Of a DNA stretch of 64,000 nucleotides, positions 8,768-17,168 are shown one piece after another (position 1 is the stretch's first letter; the number at the start of each line of letters is the position of its first letter). Below the pieces are notes generated by a model, which saw nothing but the letters and a program-made list of their open reading frames with translations, did not search any database and was not told the origin of the DNA. The stretch is from positions 1 through 64,000 of the forward strand of contig CAKQNT010000007.1 in assembly GCA_934255405.1 (NCBI GenBank), given 5' to 3'. A program made the position numbers and the translations under genes. This stretch comes from an uncultured Alphaproteobacteria bacterium. Its GTDB lineage: Bacteria > Pseudomonadota > Alphaproteobacteria > RF32 > CAG-239.

Positions 8768-9844
8768 TTAGCTTTTTATTGCTGTTTTTATTGCGCGCTC
8801 TGCAGAAAGCACAGCGGTTTCCATGCAACAGGGCCGGCCTTGCATCGTCCAGTCTCCGGCAATAAACACATTTGGATATTGAGTTTCTGCATTAAGCGGG
8901 CGCATGGCATCGATTTCTGCGTTTTGAGCAATGGTGGCATGCTTGAGTTTCAGCACCTTAAACGGCGGTACAAAAGCCGAATTTACACCGCGTATTTTAT
9001 CTAACTCACACCATACCTTGCGCGCCAAATCCGCAAAATCGGTTGCATTTTCGTCTGCGGCAGAAATTGTGGCTGCCAATATGTTGCCATTTACAAAAAT
9101 CCAATCTGCCAGCCCGTTTACCACACCGATATAAGATGCGCCCTTAGGCAAAAAGATTGTCTGCGATGTCTTATAAAAAATATTGATAATGCTGTTATGC
9201 GGCAGTTCTTCGGTGCCTAAAATACGCGCGCAGTGGCGGTTGTCCAAGGCCAGAATAACTTTATCTGCAGTACCGATATCTACGGTTGTGTTACTGAAGT
9301 TCAGTTGTACAGCCCGCCCAAATTGGGTTTCTATCTTAAGCAATTTGCAACCAAGCCGGATTTCATCGGCATAAGCCGCCAACACGTTGATAATCCTCTG
9401 GCTTAAGTCTTGCTTGGAGAAATAGATTTTGCGCTTGTTTTTGGTCCATGGAAAAGTATGACGCAGTATGTATTTGCGAATTTGCGGCGCAATTTTGTTC
9501 GCCGGAGTATTTCCGCAAGACTTCAAAATATGTCCCAGCGCCGGAAGCAGCTTTTCGCTGACGCTTCCGTCTTCCGCGTTCCAGAACACAGTGGAGGGCT
9601 CCCATTCTTCGTTTTGCACAAATTCACGCATTTTCTTATTGGCGCCGATAATCACATGGGTGCCGATATCAAGTTTACAGCCAAACTCAGCATCATTATA
9701 AGAGCGTGCCCGCCCACCCAAAGTTTCTGCCGCTTCATATACCACAGAGCGGATTTCCGGATGTTTTTGTTTAAGAATCCGCGCGCAGGTCAGACCGGCG
9801 ATTCCGCCGCCGATAATATGATATGTTATCGGAGACTGCTGCAT
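8768..9844 (-). CDS. hpnE: Hydroxysqualene dehydroxylase HpnE
   Basis: A 358-residue FAD-dependent amine-oxidoreductase-fold enzyme expected to reduce hydroxysqualene to squalene. The dinucleotide motif HIIGGGIAGLTCA is at the N-terminus, GGRARS follows near residue 45, and the C-terminal FAD motif reads VFIAGDWTMQGRPCCMETAV. It is shorter than many homologues (about 420). The ATG at 9844 lies one base after the hpnD stop; a TTG twelve bases upstream is less likely. It is the last gene of trmFO-hpnC-hpnD-hpnE. Confidence 0.9.
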   Translation of the reverse strand: MQQSPITYHIIGGGIAGLTCARILKQKHPEIRSVVYEAAETLGGRARSYNDAEFGCKLDIGTHVIIGANKKMREFVQNEEWEPSTVFWNAEDGSVSEKLLPALGHILKSCGNTPANKIAPQIRKYILRHTFPWTKNKRKIYFSKQDLSQRIINVLAAYADEIRLGCKLLKIETQFGRAVQLNFSNTTVDIGTADKVILALDNRHCARILGTEELPHNSIINIFYKTSQTIFLPKGASYIGVVNGLADWIFVNGNILAATISAADENATDFADLARKVWCELDKIRGVNSAFVPPFKVLKLKHATIAQNAEIDAMRPLNAETQYPNVFIAGDWTMQGRPCCMETAVLSAERAIKTAIKS

Positions 9845-9845
9845 G

Positions 9846-10679
9846 CTATTTTCCAATCAAAGCCTTAAATATCAGGCAAAGCTTTGTTGGTCTGCCCAAA
9901 TGCGGTTTCGGCGAGATAATCTCCCAGCCGCGGTTTTGCATTATGTCAAAATAGCGTTTATAAATATATGCAATCATTTTTACCTGTCTGGCCGCATTGG
10001 GCGGTAGCAGTTTTATTTGCTCATAGGCAATTTTATAGTCTTCTTCGGCAATGCGTGCCAATTCCTCGCGGGCAATCGCCAAATTTTTGTCGCAGAGTAC
10101 TTGTTCCGGATTGCGAGAGCCAATTCCGGCTTTATTCAGCAACTCGTTTGGAATATATATGCGTTGAGCTTGAGCATCTTCTTTTATATCGCGCAATATA
10201 TTGGTGATTTGCAACGCCCTTCCCAAAGAGGTAGAAAGCTTTTCGATTAATTTTTCATCGGTGCAGCCAAAAATCCGCAAAGTCAAACTTCCCGGAACCC
10301 CGGCCACCCCGCGGCAGTATTGGTTAAAAGTATTCAAATCCGGCGCCTGCAGCGGGTTTGGCAAATCCATAGAAATACTGTCCATCATCTTGATAAATTC
10401 AGCTTTGGGCAGCTTAAAACGCATGCAGTTTTTATAAATTTTGCGTCCGATATCGGTAGTTGGAACCTTTTTGTCATAGATGTTGTCAAGCTCTTTGCGC
10501 CATGCTTTAAGCAGTTCCTGTTTTTCTTCAATCGGAGCATCGCCGTCAACAATATCGTCGATATGCCTAAAAAAAGCATAAATTGTGTACATGGCCTGAC
10601 GTTTTGCCAGAGGCAACAGCCGCATACTCCAGAAAAAAGAAGTTCCGGATTTTTTGACCATTTTTTTTATATTTTTCAT
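9846..10679 (-). CDS. hpnD: Presqualene diphosphate synthase HpnD
   Basis: A 277-residue trans-isoprenyl diphosphate synthase that condenses two farnesyl diphosphates to presqualene diphosphate. Both Asp-rich motifs are seen: FRHIDDIVDG near residue 48 and NILRDIKEDAQAQRIYIP near 170, with CRGVAGVPG between them. The true start is the ATG at 10679 that overlaps the hpnC stop as ATGA; the open frame runs further upstream without support. The family also contains phytoene synthases, but the hpnC and hpnE neighbours settle the squalene role. Confidence 0.92.
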   Translation of the reverse strand: MKNIKKMVKKSGTSFFWSMRLLPLAKRQAMYTIYAFFRHIDDIVDGDAPIEEKQELLKAWRKELDNIYDKKVPTTDIGRKIYKNCMRFKLPKAEFIKMMDSISMDLPNPLQAPDLNTFNQYCRGVAGVPGSLTLRIFGCTDEKLIEKLSTSLGRALQITNILRDIKEDAQAQRIYIPNELLNKAGIGSRNPEQVLCDKNLAIAREELARIAEEDYKIAYEQIKLLPPNAARQVKMIAYIYKRYFDIMQNRGWEIISPKPHLGRPTKLCLIFKALIGK

Positions 10680-11506
10680 TTGTGACTGCGGTTGCACGAT
10701 TTTGTCCTTGCAAATATGCCTTTCAAAGAGCCCCAAACTAAGGCCGCGCACCAATCAAAGCGGTTTAAGCGGATTGGCGAGGCAACAATATCTTTCTGTT
10801 CTATCTTTTTTAGCACGAAATTGGTTAAGGAAAAGATAACGCCCAATTCTGCCTTCAGCCGCAAACTGCGCACCAAACACGGCAAAACCACGGCATCTTG
10901 CAACATTGCGCGCAGCCGCCGGCAGATTTCATACTTAAGCGCCCGCAATTGCGGTGTTTCTGCGCTCAAATACAAGTCACTCTTCGCCACGCCATATTGT
11001 TTCAGCATATCTTGCGGCATATAACAACGCTGCAGGCTGCACATATCGGTTTTTAGATCCTGCAGATGATTGCTTATCTGCAAAACTGCGCATAATGTTT
11101 CTGCAGGCAGATAGGTGGAGGGGTTTTCATTGTGGATTGCCAGCATAAAACGCCCCACCGGCGCCGCGGAATAGCGGCAATAATCAAGTAACTGCTCCCA
11201 AATTTCGATTGTTTCTTCTCGGGCGTCTCGTCGGAATGCGGCCAGCAAGTCTGTATATAAGCTGCTGTCCAGATTCTCAGCGGCAAATAGCTCTCCGAGT
11301 TTGCCGGCAATACTGTCTGTTTGGGCAAAAAAATCTTTTTCGGCTTGCATCAGCAGGCGCAGCTTTTCTTCTGCCTCAATCTCTGGATTATCGGCAATAT
11401 CATCTGCCTGCCGTGCCGCCTGATAATAGAGCTGCACCCAAGGCTTAAGCGGAGCCGATACCAGCATTCCCACCGAAAAATTCTCATCTTTTGCGGTTTT
11501 GCTCAT
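10676..11506 (-). CDS. hpnC: Hydroxysqualene synthase HpnC
   Basis: A 276-residue squalene/phytoene-synthase-family protein that in the HpnCDE route converts presqualene diphosphate to hydroxysqualene. The first Asp motif is QADDIADNP near residue 45 and the second NHLQDLKTDM near 155, followed by RCYMPQDML. The ATG at 11506 overlaps the trmFO stop (ATGA). HpnC and HpnD are paralogues in adjacent, coupled genes, as in other hopanoid producers. The squalene-hopene cyclase is not in this window. Confidence 0.92.
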   Translation of the reverse strand: MSKTAKDENFSVGMLVSAPLKPWVQLYYQAARQADDIADNPEIEAEEKLRLLMQAEKDFFAQTDSIAGKLGELFAAENLDSSLYTDLLAAFRRDAREETIEIWEQLLDYCRYSAAPVGRFMLAIHNENPSTYLPAETLCAVLQISNHLQDLKTDMCSLQRCYMPQDMLKQYGVAKSDLYLSAETPQLRALKYEICRRLRAMLQDAVVLPCLVRSLRLKAELGVIFSLTNFVLKKIEQKDIVASPIRLNRFDWCAALVWGSLKGIFARTKSCNRSHK

Positions 11507-12849
11507 AATTGTTTTATCCAATCGTTTATTGCCGCAAGCGCTCGTTCGCAATATGCCTGTTTGCGCTCACCGCCCTTAATTTTGCGAAATTTGCCGTTAG
11601 CGGTGGTCTCGCCGCAGATTGTTGGAAACAGCCCAAAATTTATGTTCATCGGCTGATAATTTTCAATATTGGTAGAGTCTTGCAAATGTCCCAGCATTGA
11701 GCCTAACGCTGTCACATCAGGCGGCAGAGTCGGCTCCTTATTCAATGCTTCGCAGGCGGCAAAATATCCGGCCAAAAATCCTATTGCCGCGCTTTCAATA
11801 TATCCCTCGCAGCCGGTGATTTGTCCGGCAAAAGAAATATTGGGCTTGCTTTTGAGCCGCAAATATTTATCCAACAGCAGCGGGCTTTTGATAAAGGTGT
11901 TTTTATGAATCCCTCCCAGTCTGGCAAAACGCGCGTTTTCCAACCCCGGAATCATGCGGAATATTCGCTGCTGCTCGCCGTGTTTGAGTTTAGTCTGAAA
12001 ACCGACCATATTGCGCAGAGTGTCTTCTTTGTTGTCTTGTCGCAACTGCACCACCGCATAAGGTTTGCGCTCCGGATTATGCGGATTAGTCAGTCCCACC
12101 GGTTTCATCGGCCCAAACAACAGCGTGTCTTTACCGCGTTCTGCCATCACTTCAACCGGCAGACAGCCGTCAAAATATTCGGCCTTTTCAAAATCATGAA
12201 ATTCAACCTTTTCGCCATCTAAAAGCGCCTGCACAAAGTTGTAATATTCGTCTTTATCCATTGGGCAGTTAATATAGTCAAATTTATCCCCTTTGTCATA
12301 GCGCGATTGATACCAGGCTTTGTCAAAGTTTATGCTGTCTTTGTAGATTACCGGAGCAATCGCGTCATAAAAGTTCAGCGATTGATTGTCGACCTCTTGC
12401 AAAATAGCCTTAATCAAATCTGGTGATGTCAGCGGACCGCTGGCAATAATCCAACGCTCATCGGCGGGAGGAATCTGGCTGATTTCTTCATTTACAATCT
12501 CAATAAGCCGGTGACTGCGCAACCGCTCTGTCACCATTTTGGCAAAGCCGTCTCTGTCCACGGCCAAAGCACCGCCGGCCGGAACTTTGGTAGCATCGGC
12601 GCATTGCATAATCAACGATCCGGCGCGCCGCATCTCTTCGTGTAGCAAACCGACTGCGCTGGCTGCGGCGTCATCAGAGCGCAGAGAGTTTGAGCAAACC
12701 AACTCGGCGCAATATTGGGTCTTGTGTGCCGGAGAATATTTGAGCGGGCGCATCTCATGGATTATAACTCTAATGCCTCGCTCTGCCAACTGCCAAGCGG
12801 CCTCAGAGCCGGCCAAACCGGCGCCGGCGATGTGTATTGTTTTTGCCAT
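11503..12849 (-). CDS. trmFO: TrmFO, folate-dependent tRNA (uracil-54-C5)-methyltransferase
   Basis: A 448-residue flavoprotein that makes ribothymidine at tRNA position 54 using methylene-tetrahydrofolate and FAD. Visible signatures are the FAD-binding IHIAGAGLAGSEAAWQLA, EMRP, the TQYCAELVCSNSLRS segment with its conserved cysteine, and the C-terminal QITGCEGYIESAAIGFLAG and MNINFGLFP. GAGGAAACAAAAATG gives a good ribosome binding site. It heads the operon that continues into the squalene genes. Confidence 0.96.
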   Translation of the reverse strand: MAKTIHIAGAGLAGSEAAWQLAERGIRVIIHEMRPLKYSPAHKTQYCAELVCSNSLRSDDAAASAVGLLHEEMRRAGSLIMQCADATKVPAGGALAVDRDGFAKMVTERLRSHRLIEIVNEEISQIPPADERWIIASGPLTSPDLIKAILQEVDNQSLNFYDAIAPVIYKDSINFDKAWYQSRYDKGDKFDYINCPMDKDEYYNFVQALLDGEKVEFHDFEKAEYFDGCLPVEVMAERGKDTLLFGPMKPVGLTNPHNPERKPYAVVQLRQDNKEDTLRNMVGFQTKLKHGEQQRIFRMIPGLENARFARLGGIHKNTFIKSPLLLDKYLRLKSKPNISFAGQITGCEGYIESAAIGFLAGYFAACEALNKEPTLPPDVTALGSMLGHLQDSTNIENYQPMNINFGLFPTICGETTANGKFRKIKGGERKQAYCERALAAINDWIKQL

Positions 12850-12993
12850 TTTTGTTTCCTCAATCCAGAATAGAGGTTTTTATAGCTTTTTTGTGCTCAA
12901 TTGTAAACAAAAACTTCCTATGTGATAAGTTAAGCATAATGTTTGCCATTGATAATAAATACGGCTATAGTGAAACAAATTAGATAAGAGTAT

Positions 12994-14136
12994 ATGTTAA
13001 TGATGCCGCGTTTTGTTGTTATCGGGCTGGTGGCCCTGGCTTTTGTGAATCCCGCTTTTGCCAGCGAGGATGAAGATCCGTTTATCTTCGGCGATGAGGT
13101 CCCCGCTGATGTTGCCGAGACCGATTCTGTTGTTCCGGCGGAACCTGTCAGCTGGCATGAGGAGAGCGCGCCGGCATTGCGCAGCACTCCCGCGGTTGAA
13201 GGCGATTTTGCGCCGCCGTCGTCCGAGCTCACACCACCAGCGCAAGAGCTGCCGGATTTGCCGGAGCTTCCGCCATATCCGCAGTCTCCGGCAGTAGAGA
13301 ATGTTCCGGCTCCACAGCCCCAAATCTCCAAAGAACAGACCCTGACCGAAACCCTCAAGCAGGATCCCAAGGTTGCCAATCCGGTGCTTCCGTCCAAAGT
13401 TGAGGATTCTTGGGTTGGCAAACTGGCGACCAAAAATCCGCTTTCTCTTATCAGCGGCGACAAAGATTCCGGAGATTCTGCCAGCCTTGAAAAAATGGTG
13501 GATACCGCCCGCACTAACCAAAACGCCAATCGTCGTTCTAATGCTTCGGTTTTTGATATCTCGGGTGTAATGTTACGCATGAGCCTCAAACAGGTGGATC
13601 GCGTTATGCAGAACCGCGGTTTTCGCAAAATTGTGCAAAAATACCAGATTCCCAACTTTATTAAGTGGCGTAATGAGGAGTTTTGCCGCAACACAGGCGT
13701 GGTTGGCTATGAGCGGATAGAGAGCTGCGTCACCCAAAAAGCCAAAAAAGAGAGCCACCAATATGTGCAGACGGCCAAATACGCCAAATATGACACCAAA
13801 GAGGAGATGGAAGTAACTTTTTCCAGCAATTTCACCGATAACAAAGTAATTAAAATCGTTTATCGCAGTCAGGCCGCCAATGTCACCGGCAATAGTCCCA
13901 AGGCCACCTATTTGCGCAATATAAAAGTTTATGATTTTTGGAAAAAAATTAACCAAAAGTATGGTAAGCCTGATGATAAAGAGAACGTAACCTGGGGAAT
14001 TGGCGGCAACAAGCCGTTTCTTAAGGCTGCCACCGGCTACCTTAAGCTGGAGGACCCCATGCTGCGAGAGTTGGATTATACCCGTATGTCGCGCGAAGAT
14101 CAGCGCTATATGAATACGGATTTATATAGTTTTTAG
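12994..14136 (+). CDS. Secreted Pro-rich protein of unknown function
   Basis: A 380-residue protein with a signal peptide (residues 1-24, cleavage near AFASEDED), a low-complexity acidic and Pro-rich stretch (about 25-130, many PEL/PP/PAP steps) and a well-ordered C-terminal domain (about 185-380) containing RMSLKQVDRVMQNRGF, two Cys near 230 and 245 and repeated YAKYDTKEEME-like charged segments. I do not recognise the family. The first ATG is a choice between codons at 12994, 13000 and 13003. It lies 12 bp before the ChpT-like gene and may be co-transcribed with the signalling genes. Confidence 0.75.
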   Translation: MLMMPRFVVIGLVALAFVNPAFASEDEDPFIFGDEVPADVAETDSVVPAEPVSWHEESAPALRSTPAVEGDFAPPSSELTPPAQELPDLPELPPYPQSPAVENVPAPQPQISKEQTLTETLKQDPKVANPVLPSKVEDSWVGKLATKNPLSLISGDKDSGDSASLEKMVDTARTNQNANRRSNASVFDISGVMLRMSLKQVDRVMQNRGFRKIVQKYQIPNFIKWRNEEFCRNTGVVGYERIESCVTQKAKKESHQYVQTAKYAKYDTKEEMEVTFSSNFTDNKVIKIVYRSQAANVTGNSPKATYLRNIKVYDFWKKINQKYGKPDDKENVTWGIGGNKPFLKAATGYLKLEDPMLRELDYTRMSREDQRYMNTDLYSF

Positions 14137-14148
14137 GATGTTTATTTG

Positions 14149-14745
14149 ATGGATAAAAAGTTATCTGAACTTATCTGCACACGAATCAGTCACGACCTCA
14201 TCGGTAATATCGGCGCGGTTGCCAATGCCGCAGAGCTGCTGGAAGAAGAAAACGATATTGCCGAGGTTAAAGAGGTTTTGCCGATTCTCAAAATCGGGTC
14301 GGGCGTTTTGGTTGCCAGACTGCGTTTTTTTCGAATGCTGTTTGGTTTGCATAGCCCCAATATCGAGGATATGGTGGTGGTCAAACAAACTACCGCGGCT
14401 TATTTGGCTACCACTGGCGGCAAACAGCCTCCGGCTCTGAACTTTGCGCTAGAGACTCCGCGCTATGCTGTGGCGGCAATGGCGGCGGTAATGGCTTTGG
14501 CAGATTTAATGCGCGGCGGCAGTATTAATGTTGTGGAGCAGGGGGGCAAAGTCAGCGTGTCTGTCAGTGGCGATGTCAAGCTTGGCGACAGCAAGGTCGA
14601 GCAGTTTGTCAGTGTTCTCAAGTCAACGGCGGCGGAGATTTCGGCTCAAGATGTTCCGTTGCTCTATTTGTTGGATGTTTGCCGCAATTGCGGAATTAAA
14701 TTGTCTTTTGGCAGCAATCCGATGCTGCGTTTGGTTTTGGAGTAA
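14149..14745 (+). CDS. chpT: ChpT-like histidine phosphotransferase
   Basis: A 198-residue protein resembling ChpT, the pseudo-histidine-kinase phosphotransferase that in Caulobacter passes phosphate from CckA to CtrA and CpdR. The phospho-accepting His lies in LICTRISHDLIGNIGAV (about residue 14) on the first helix, followed by the second helix and a degenerate ATPase-like C-terminal domain without nucleotide-binding boxes. The ATG at 14149 is preceded by AGGATG; a TTG sits one codon earlier. Being next to a CheY-like gene, cheR and ctrA fits a phosphorelay role, but a chemotaxis-specific phosphotransferase is not excluded. Confidence 0.72.
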   Translation: MDKKLSELICTRISHDLIGNIGAVANAAELLEEENDIAEVKEVLPILKIGSGVLVARLRFFRMLFGLHSPNIEDMVVVKQTTAAYLATTGGKQPPALNFALETPRYAVAAMAAVMALADLMRGGSINVVEQGGKVSVSVSGDVKLGDSKVEQFVSVLKSTAAEISAQDVPLLYLLDVCRNCGIKLSFGSNPMLRLVLE

Positions 14746-14748
14746 AAA

Positions 14749-15114
14749 ATGCGCAAGTGCTTGATTGCCGATGATTCAAAAATTATGCGAATGCTTCTCC
14801 GCAAGATTATGGAGAACTTCGGTTTTGATGTGTCTGAGGCCGAAGACGGTGAAGATGTTTTGGAGCAGTGCGTTTCTTATCGTCCGGATCTTATAATCAG
14901 CGATTGGTCTTTGCCGCTGATAGACGGGATAGATGTCTTGTACAAAATCCGCGCTGACCGCAAAATTAACCAGCCGCAATTTATGTTTTGTTCCTATGTG
15001 ACGGATGCGGCAGTTATTCGTCAGGCTCTGGACGGCGGAGCCGATGATTTTATTATGCGGCCGTTTGATGAAGATATTATTGCCGGAAAACTTGCCATAT
15101 TAGGATTGTTATAA
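14749..15114 (+). CDS. Single-domain CheY-like response regulator
   Basis: A 121-residue receiver domain with no output domain. The acid pair is Asp8-Asp9, the phosphorylation site is Asp52 (IISDWSLPL), and the switch Ser/Thr lies in MFCSYVTD. The normally invariant Lys before Pro-Phe is Arg104 (IMRPFDED), which is unusual and may alter phosphorylation chemistry. It follows the ChpT-like gene by 3 bp and overlaps cheR (TAATG), so the three proteins are made together. CpdR/DivK-like or chemotaxis roles are both possible. Confidence 0.88.
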   Translation: MRKCLIADDSKIMRMLLRKIMENFGFDVSEAEDGEDVLEQCVSYRPDLIISDWSLPLIDGIDVLYKIRADRKINQPQFMFCSYVTDAAVIRQALDGGADDFIMRPFDEDIIAGKLAILGLL

Positions 15115-16055
15115 TGAAAAAACAAGATTTTGAGTTTTTGATAACATTACTGCGAGATAACGCCGGTTGGGAGTTTGATGAGGAACAGTATTTTGTCGTG
15201 GATAAAAAAATGTCTAACTTTATCCGCGAAAAAGGCTATGCCTCGGTAGAGGAGCTGATTGCCGAGCTCAAAGTCGGCAGCAAAGCGCTGATTGCGCAGG
15301 TGGTGGAGAGCATGGCTTTTTCCGATACCTCGTTTTATCGGGATTATGATGTATTTATGCGCTTTGAAAATTCGTTGCTTCCCAACTTGCGAGAGAGCAA
15401 CCGCGCCAGCAAAAAATTGCGTTTTTGGAGTTTGGGCTGCAGCACCGGACAAGAGACTTATTCCATGGCATTTGCCATCAAACGCAAATTTATCGGGCTA
15501 GACAGCTGGAATATTGATATTATCGGCACAGATCTTTCATCTTTGGCCATTGCCAAGGCACAGCGCGGACAATACAATAATTTTGAGATTCAGATGGGGC
15601 TAAACGCTCGTATGATTCTGGAGTTTTTTCATCAGGACAGCGATGGTCTGTGGCAGGTTAATGATGATATTGCCAAGATGGTGGAATTTCGCCGTTACAA
15701 TATGCTGAATGAGGTTACCTTCACCGATAAATTTGAAGTCATTTTCTGCCGCAATGTTTTGCGCTACTTTGCGCCGGAACATCAATCGCAGATTCTGCGT
15801 CGTATCAGCAATTGTCAAACTGTTGGTGGAATTTTATGTTTGGGCAAAAACGAGCATATTCGCGGCGTAGAAGAATATTATGCCAAGCTGGACGGCTACA
15901 ATTGCATATATGTCAACAAGGGGTTAACCGATGAAAAACCTCGGCTGTCAATCAGTCCGGAAGATGATTCTATGGATAGCGGAATGCCGCGTTTTGTTCG
16001 GCCGGATGCCCTAAGCCCCCGCCGCCACCTTGCCTCTGAGTTCATCAAAAAATAG
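15114..16055 (+). CDS. cheR: Chemotaxis protein methyltransferase CheR
   Basis: A 313-residue S-adenosylmethionine-dependent methyltransferase that methylates glutamates on chemoreceptors. The N-terminal helical domain (1-80) is followed by SDTSFYRDYDVF, the SAM motif FWSLGCSTGQETYSMAF near 105-121, IIGTDLSSLAIAKAQRGQY near 135-155 and VIFCRNVLRYF. The C-terminal 40 residues are an extra Pro/Arg-rich tail. The start overlaps the preceding stop. No receptor, CheA or CheB gene is in the window. Confidence 0.93.
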   Translation: MKKQDFEFLITLLRDNAGWEFDEEQYFVVDKKMSNFIREKGYASVEELIAELKVGSKALIAQVVESMAFSDTSFYRDYDVFMRFENSLLPNLRESNRASKKLRFWSLGCSTGQETYSMAFAIKRKFIGLDSWNIDIIGTDLSSLAIAKAQRGQYNNFEIQMGLNARMILEFFHQDSDGLWQVNDDIAKMVEFRRYNMLNEVTFTDKFEVIFCRNVLRYFAPEHQSQILRRISNCQTVGGILCLGKNEHIRGVEEYYAKLDGYNCIYVNKGLTDEKPRLSISPEDDSMDSGMPRFVRPDALSPRRHLASEFIKK

Positions 16056-16087
16056 AAACATCAATCGCGGTTATCTGAATGCAAAAT

Positions 16088-16124
16088 AAAGCTCCCTCGC
16101 TTTAATCTTAAGAGAGGGAGCAAA
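16088..16124. terminator. Bidirectional terminator between cheR and ctrA
   Basis: GCTCCCTC (16091-16098) pairs with GAGGGAGC (16114-16121). A/T-rich flanks on both sides serve the converging cheR and ctrA transcripts. Confidence 0.8.
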
Positions 16125-16141
16125 ATTGTGTATTTTAATAG

Positions 16142-16834
16142 TTATTGCTTAACCGGCAAATCTGGATCGCGCAGAACATAGCCGCGTCCCCAAACCGTTT
16201 CAATATAATTCTTGCCGCCGGAAGCTTTCTCCAACTTTTTGCGCAATTTACAGATAAACACGTCAATAATCTTGAGTTCGGGTTCATCAATTCCGCCATA
16301 GAGGTGGTTAAGAAACTGGTCTTTGTTGAGGGTAGAGCCTTTGCGCAAAGACAGCAATTCCATAATTCCATATTCTTTACCGGTGAGGTGCAAAGCTTTG
16401 CCACAGACACTGACAGTCTGATTATCGAGGTTAACCTCAACATCTCCGGTGCGGATAATAGAATTAGAGTGCCCTTTAGAGCGGCGCACCACCGCCTGAA
16501 TACGAGCCAAAAGTTCAGATTTATCAAACGGCTTGGTCAGATAATCGTCGGCGCCATAGCCCAAACCCTTAACCTTCTTATCTGGCTCAGTAAGACCGGA
16601 GAGGATTAGAACCGGAGTGTTGACCTTTGAGGCGCGCAGATTTTTGAGCACTTCATAACCATTCATATCCGGCAACATCAAATCCAAAATTATGATGTCA
16701 TAATCATAAAGTTTGCCAATCTCCAGCCCATCTTCGCCCAAATCGGTGGTATCAACAATCATGCCCTCTTTTTTGAGCATGGTTTCAATACTTTGTGAGA
16801 TTGCATAATCGTCTTCAACTAACAAAACACGCAT
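16142..16834 (-). CDS. ctrA: Cell-cycle response regulator CtrA
   Basis: A 230-residue OmpR-family regulator nearly colinear with Caulobacter CtrA. The receiver has Asp7-Asp8, phospho-site Asp51 (IILDLMLPDMNGYE) and KPFDKSELLARI. The winged-helix domain (about 125-225) carries the recognition region TGKEYGIMELLSLRKG and GGIDEPELKIIDVFICKLRKKL, diagnostic for CtrA. It controls division, flagellum and DNA methylation genes in alphaproteobacteria. The divergent intergenic region to fliI is AT-rich with several TTAA half-sites. The C-terminus ends LRDPDLPVKQ; a degradation signal ending in Ala-Ala, as in Caulobacter, is absent. Confidence 0.96.
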   Translation of the reverse strand: MRVLLVEDDYAISQSIETMLKKEGMIVDTTDLGEDGLEIGKLYDYDIIILDLMLPDMNGYEVLKNLRASKVNTPVLILSGLTEPDKKVKGLGYGADDYLTKPFDKSELLARIQAVVRRSKGHSNSIIRTGDVEVNLDNQTVSVCGKALHLTGKEYGIMELLSLRKGSTLNKDQFLNHLYGGIDEPELKIIDVFICKLRKKLEKASGGKNYIETVWGRGYVLRDPDLPVKQ

Positions 16835-16860
16835 AATCGCTCCCCCTTGAATTTATTTTT

Positions 16861-16940
16861 TAGATAGAGGTATCTTAATGCTATTTTTTTTAATTGTTAA
16901 CTTTTTTAACAAGGCTGTTAATAATTATTAACAACTTTTA
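16861..16940. promoter_or_regulatory. ctrA upstream region with clustered TTAA half-sites
   Basis: Between ctrA and fliI, bases 16895-16933 contain five TTAA cores (TTAATTGTTAAC, TTTTTTAACAAGG, CTGTTAAT, TATTAACAAC). The CtrA box is TTAA-N7-TTAAC; I counted spacings of 3, 5, 8 and 6, so no canonical pair is present. Autoregulation is therefore possible but not shown. Confidence 0.35.
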
Positions 16941-16985
16941 TCTCAAGGCAAAAATTGATTGCTTCGGTTCACTAACGTTCCGCCC
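16935..16985. repeat. Palindromic dispersed repeat, partial copy
   Basis: Right half of the element described at 113-210: TTTTATCTCAAGGCAAAAA, then TTGATTGCTTCGGTTCACTA, ending at AACGTTC. The left arm is missing, so this copy cannot form the long hairpin. Confidence 0.7.
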
Positions 16986-17068
16986 CGCTTGGCCGGTCAG
17001 CTGCACTATAATAACCATATGCCGAACAAACAGTTATGTAAATTAAATCAATGCAAAATTGCTTGGCT

Positions 17069-17097
17069 TTGACAAAATAAGCGGGCAGATGTTAATA
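17069..17097 (+). promoter_or_regulatory. Sigma70-like promoter for fliI
   Basis: TTGACA (17069-17074), a 17-nt spacer and TTAATA (17092-17097). It lies about 70 bp before the fliI GTG, within a 334-bp gene-free stretch that also holds the ctrA upstream sites and a partial repeat. Confidence 0.5.
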
Positions 17098-17168
17098 AAA
17101 TTAAAAACTGCTGAAATTTATTTGAAAGCGATTTATATTAAACCCCAAAAGAGAAAGGGGCTCATCAC

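Noticed and set aside
12930..13694. A 254-residue minus-strand frame
   Set aside because: It lies antisense to the secreted Pro-rich protein and is Ser/Gly-rich low-complexity sequence, the usual shadow of a Pro/Ala/Glu-rich gene.
16861..16940. Canonical CtrA boxes upstream of ctrA
   Set aside because: TTAA cores are plentiful but no pair has the seven-base spacing of TTAA-N7-TTAAC; AT-richness alone explains many.
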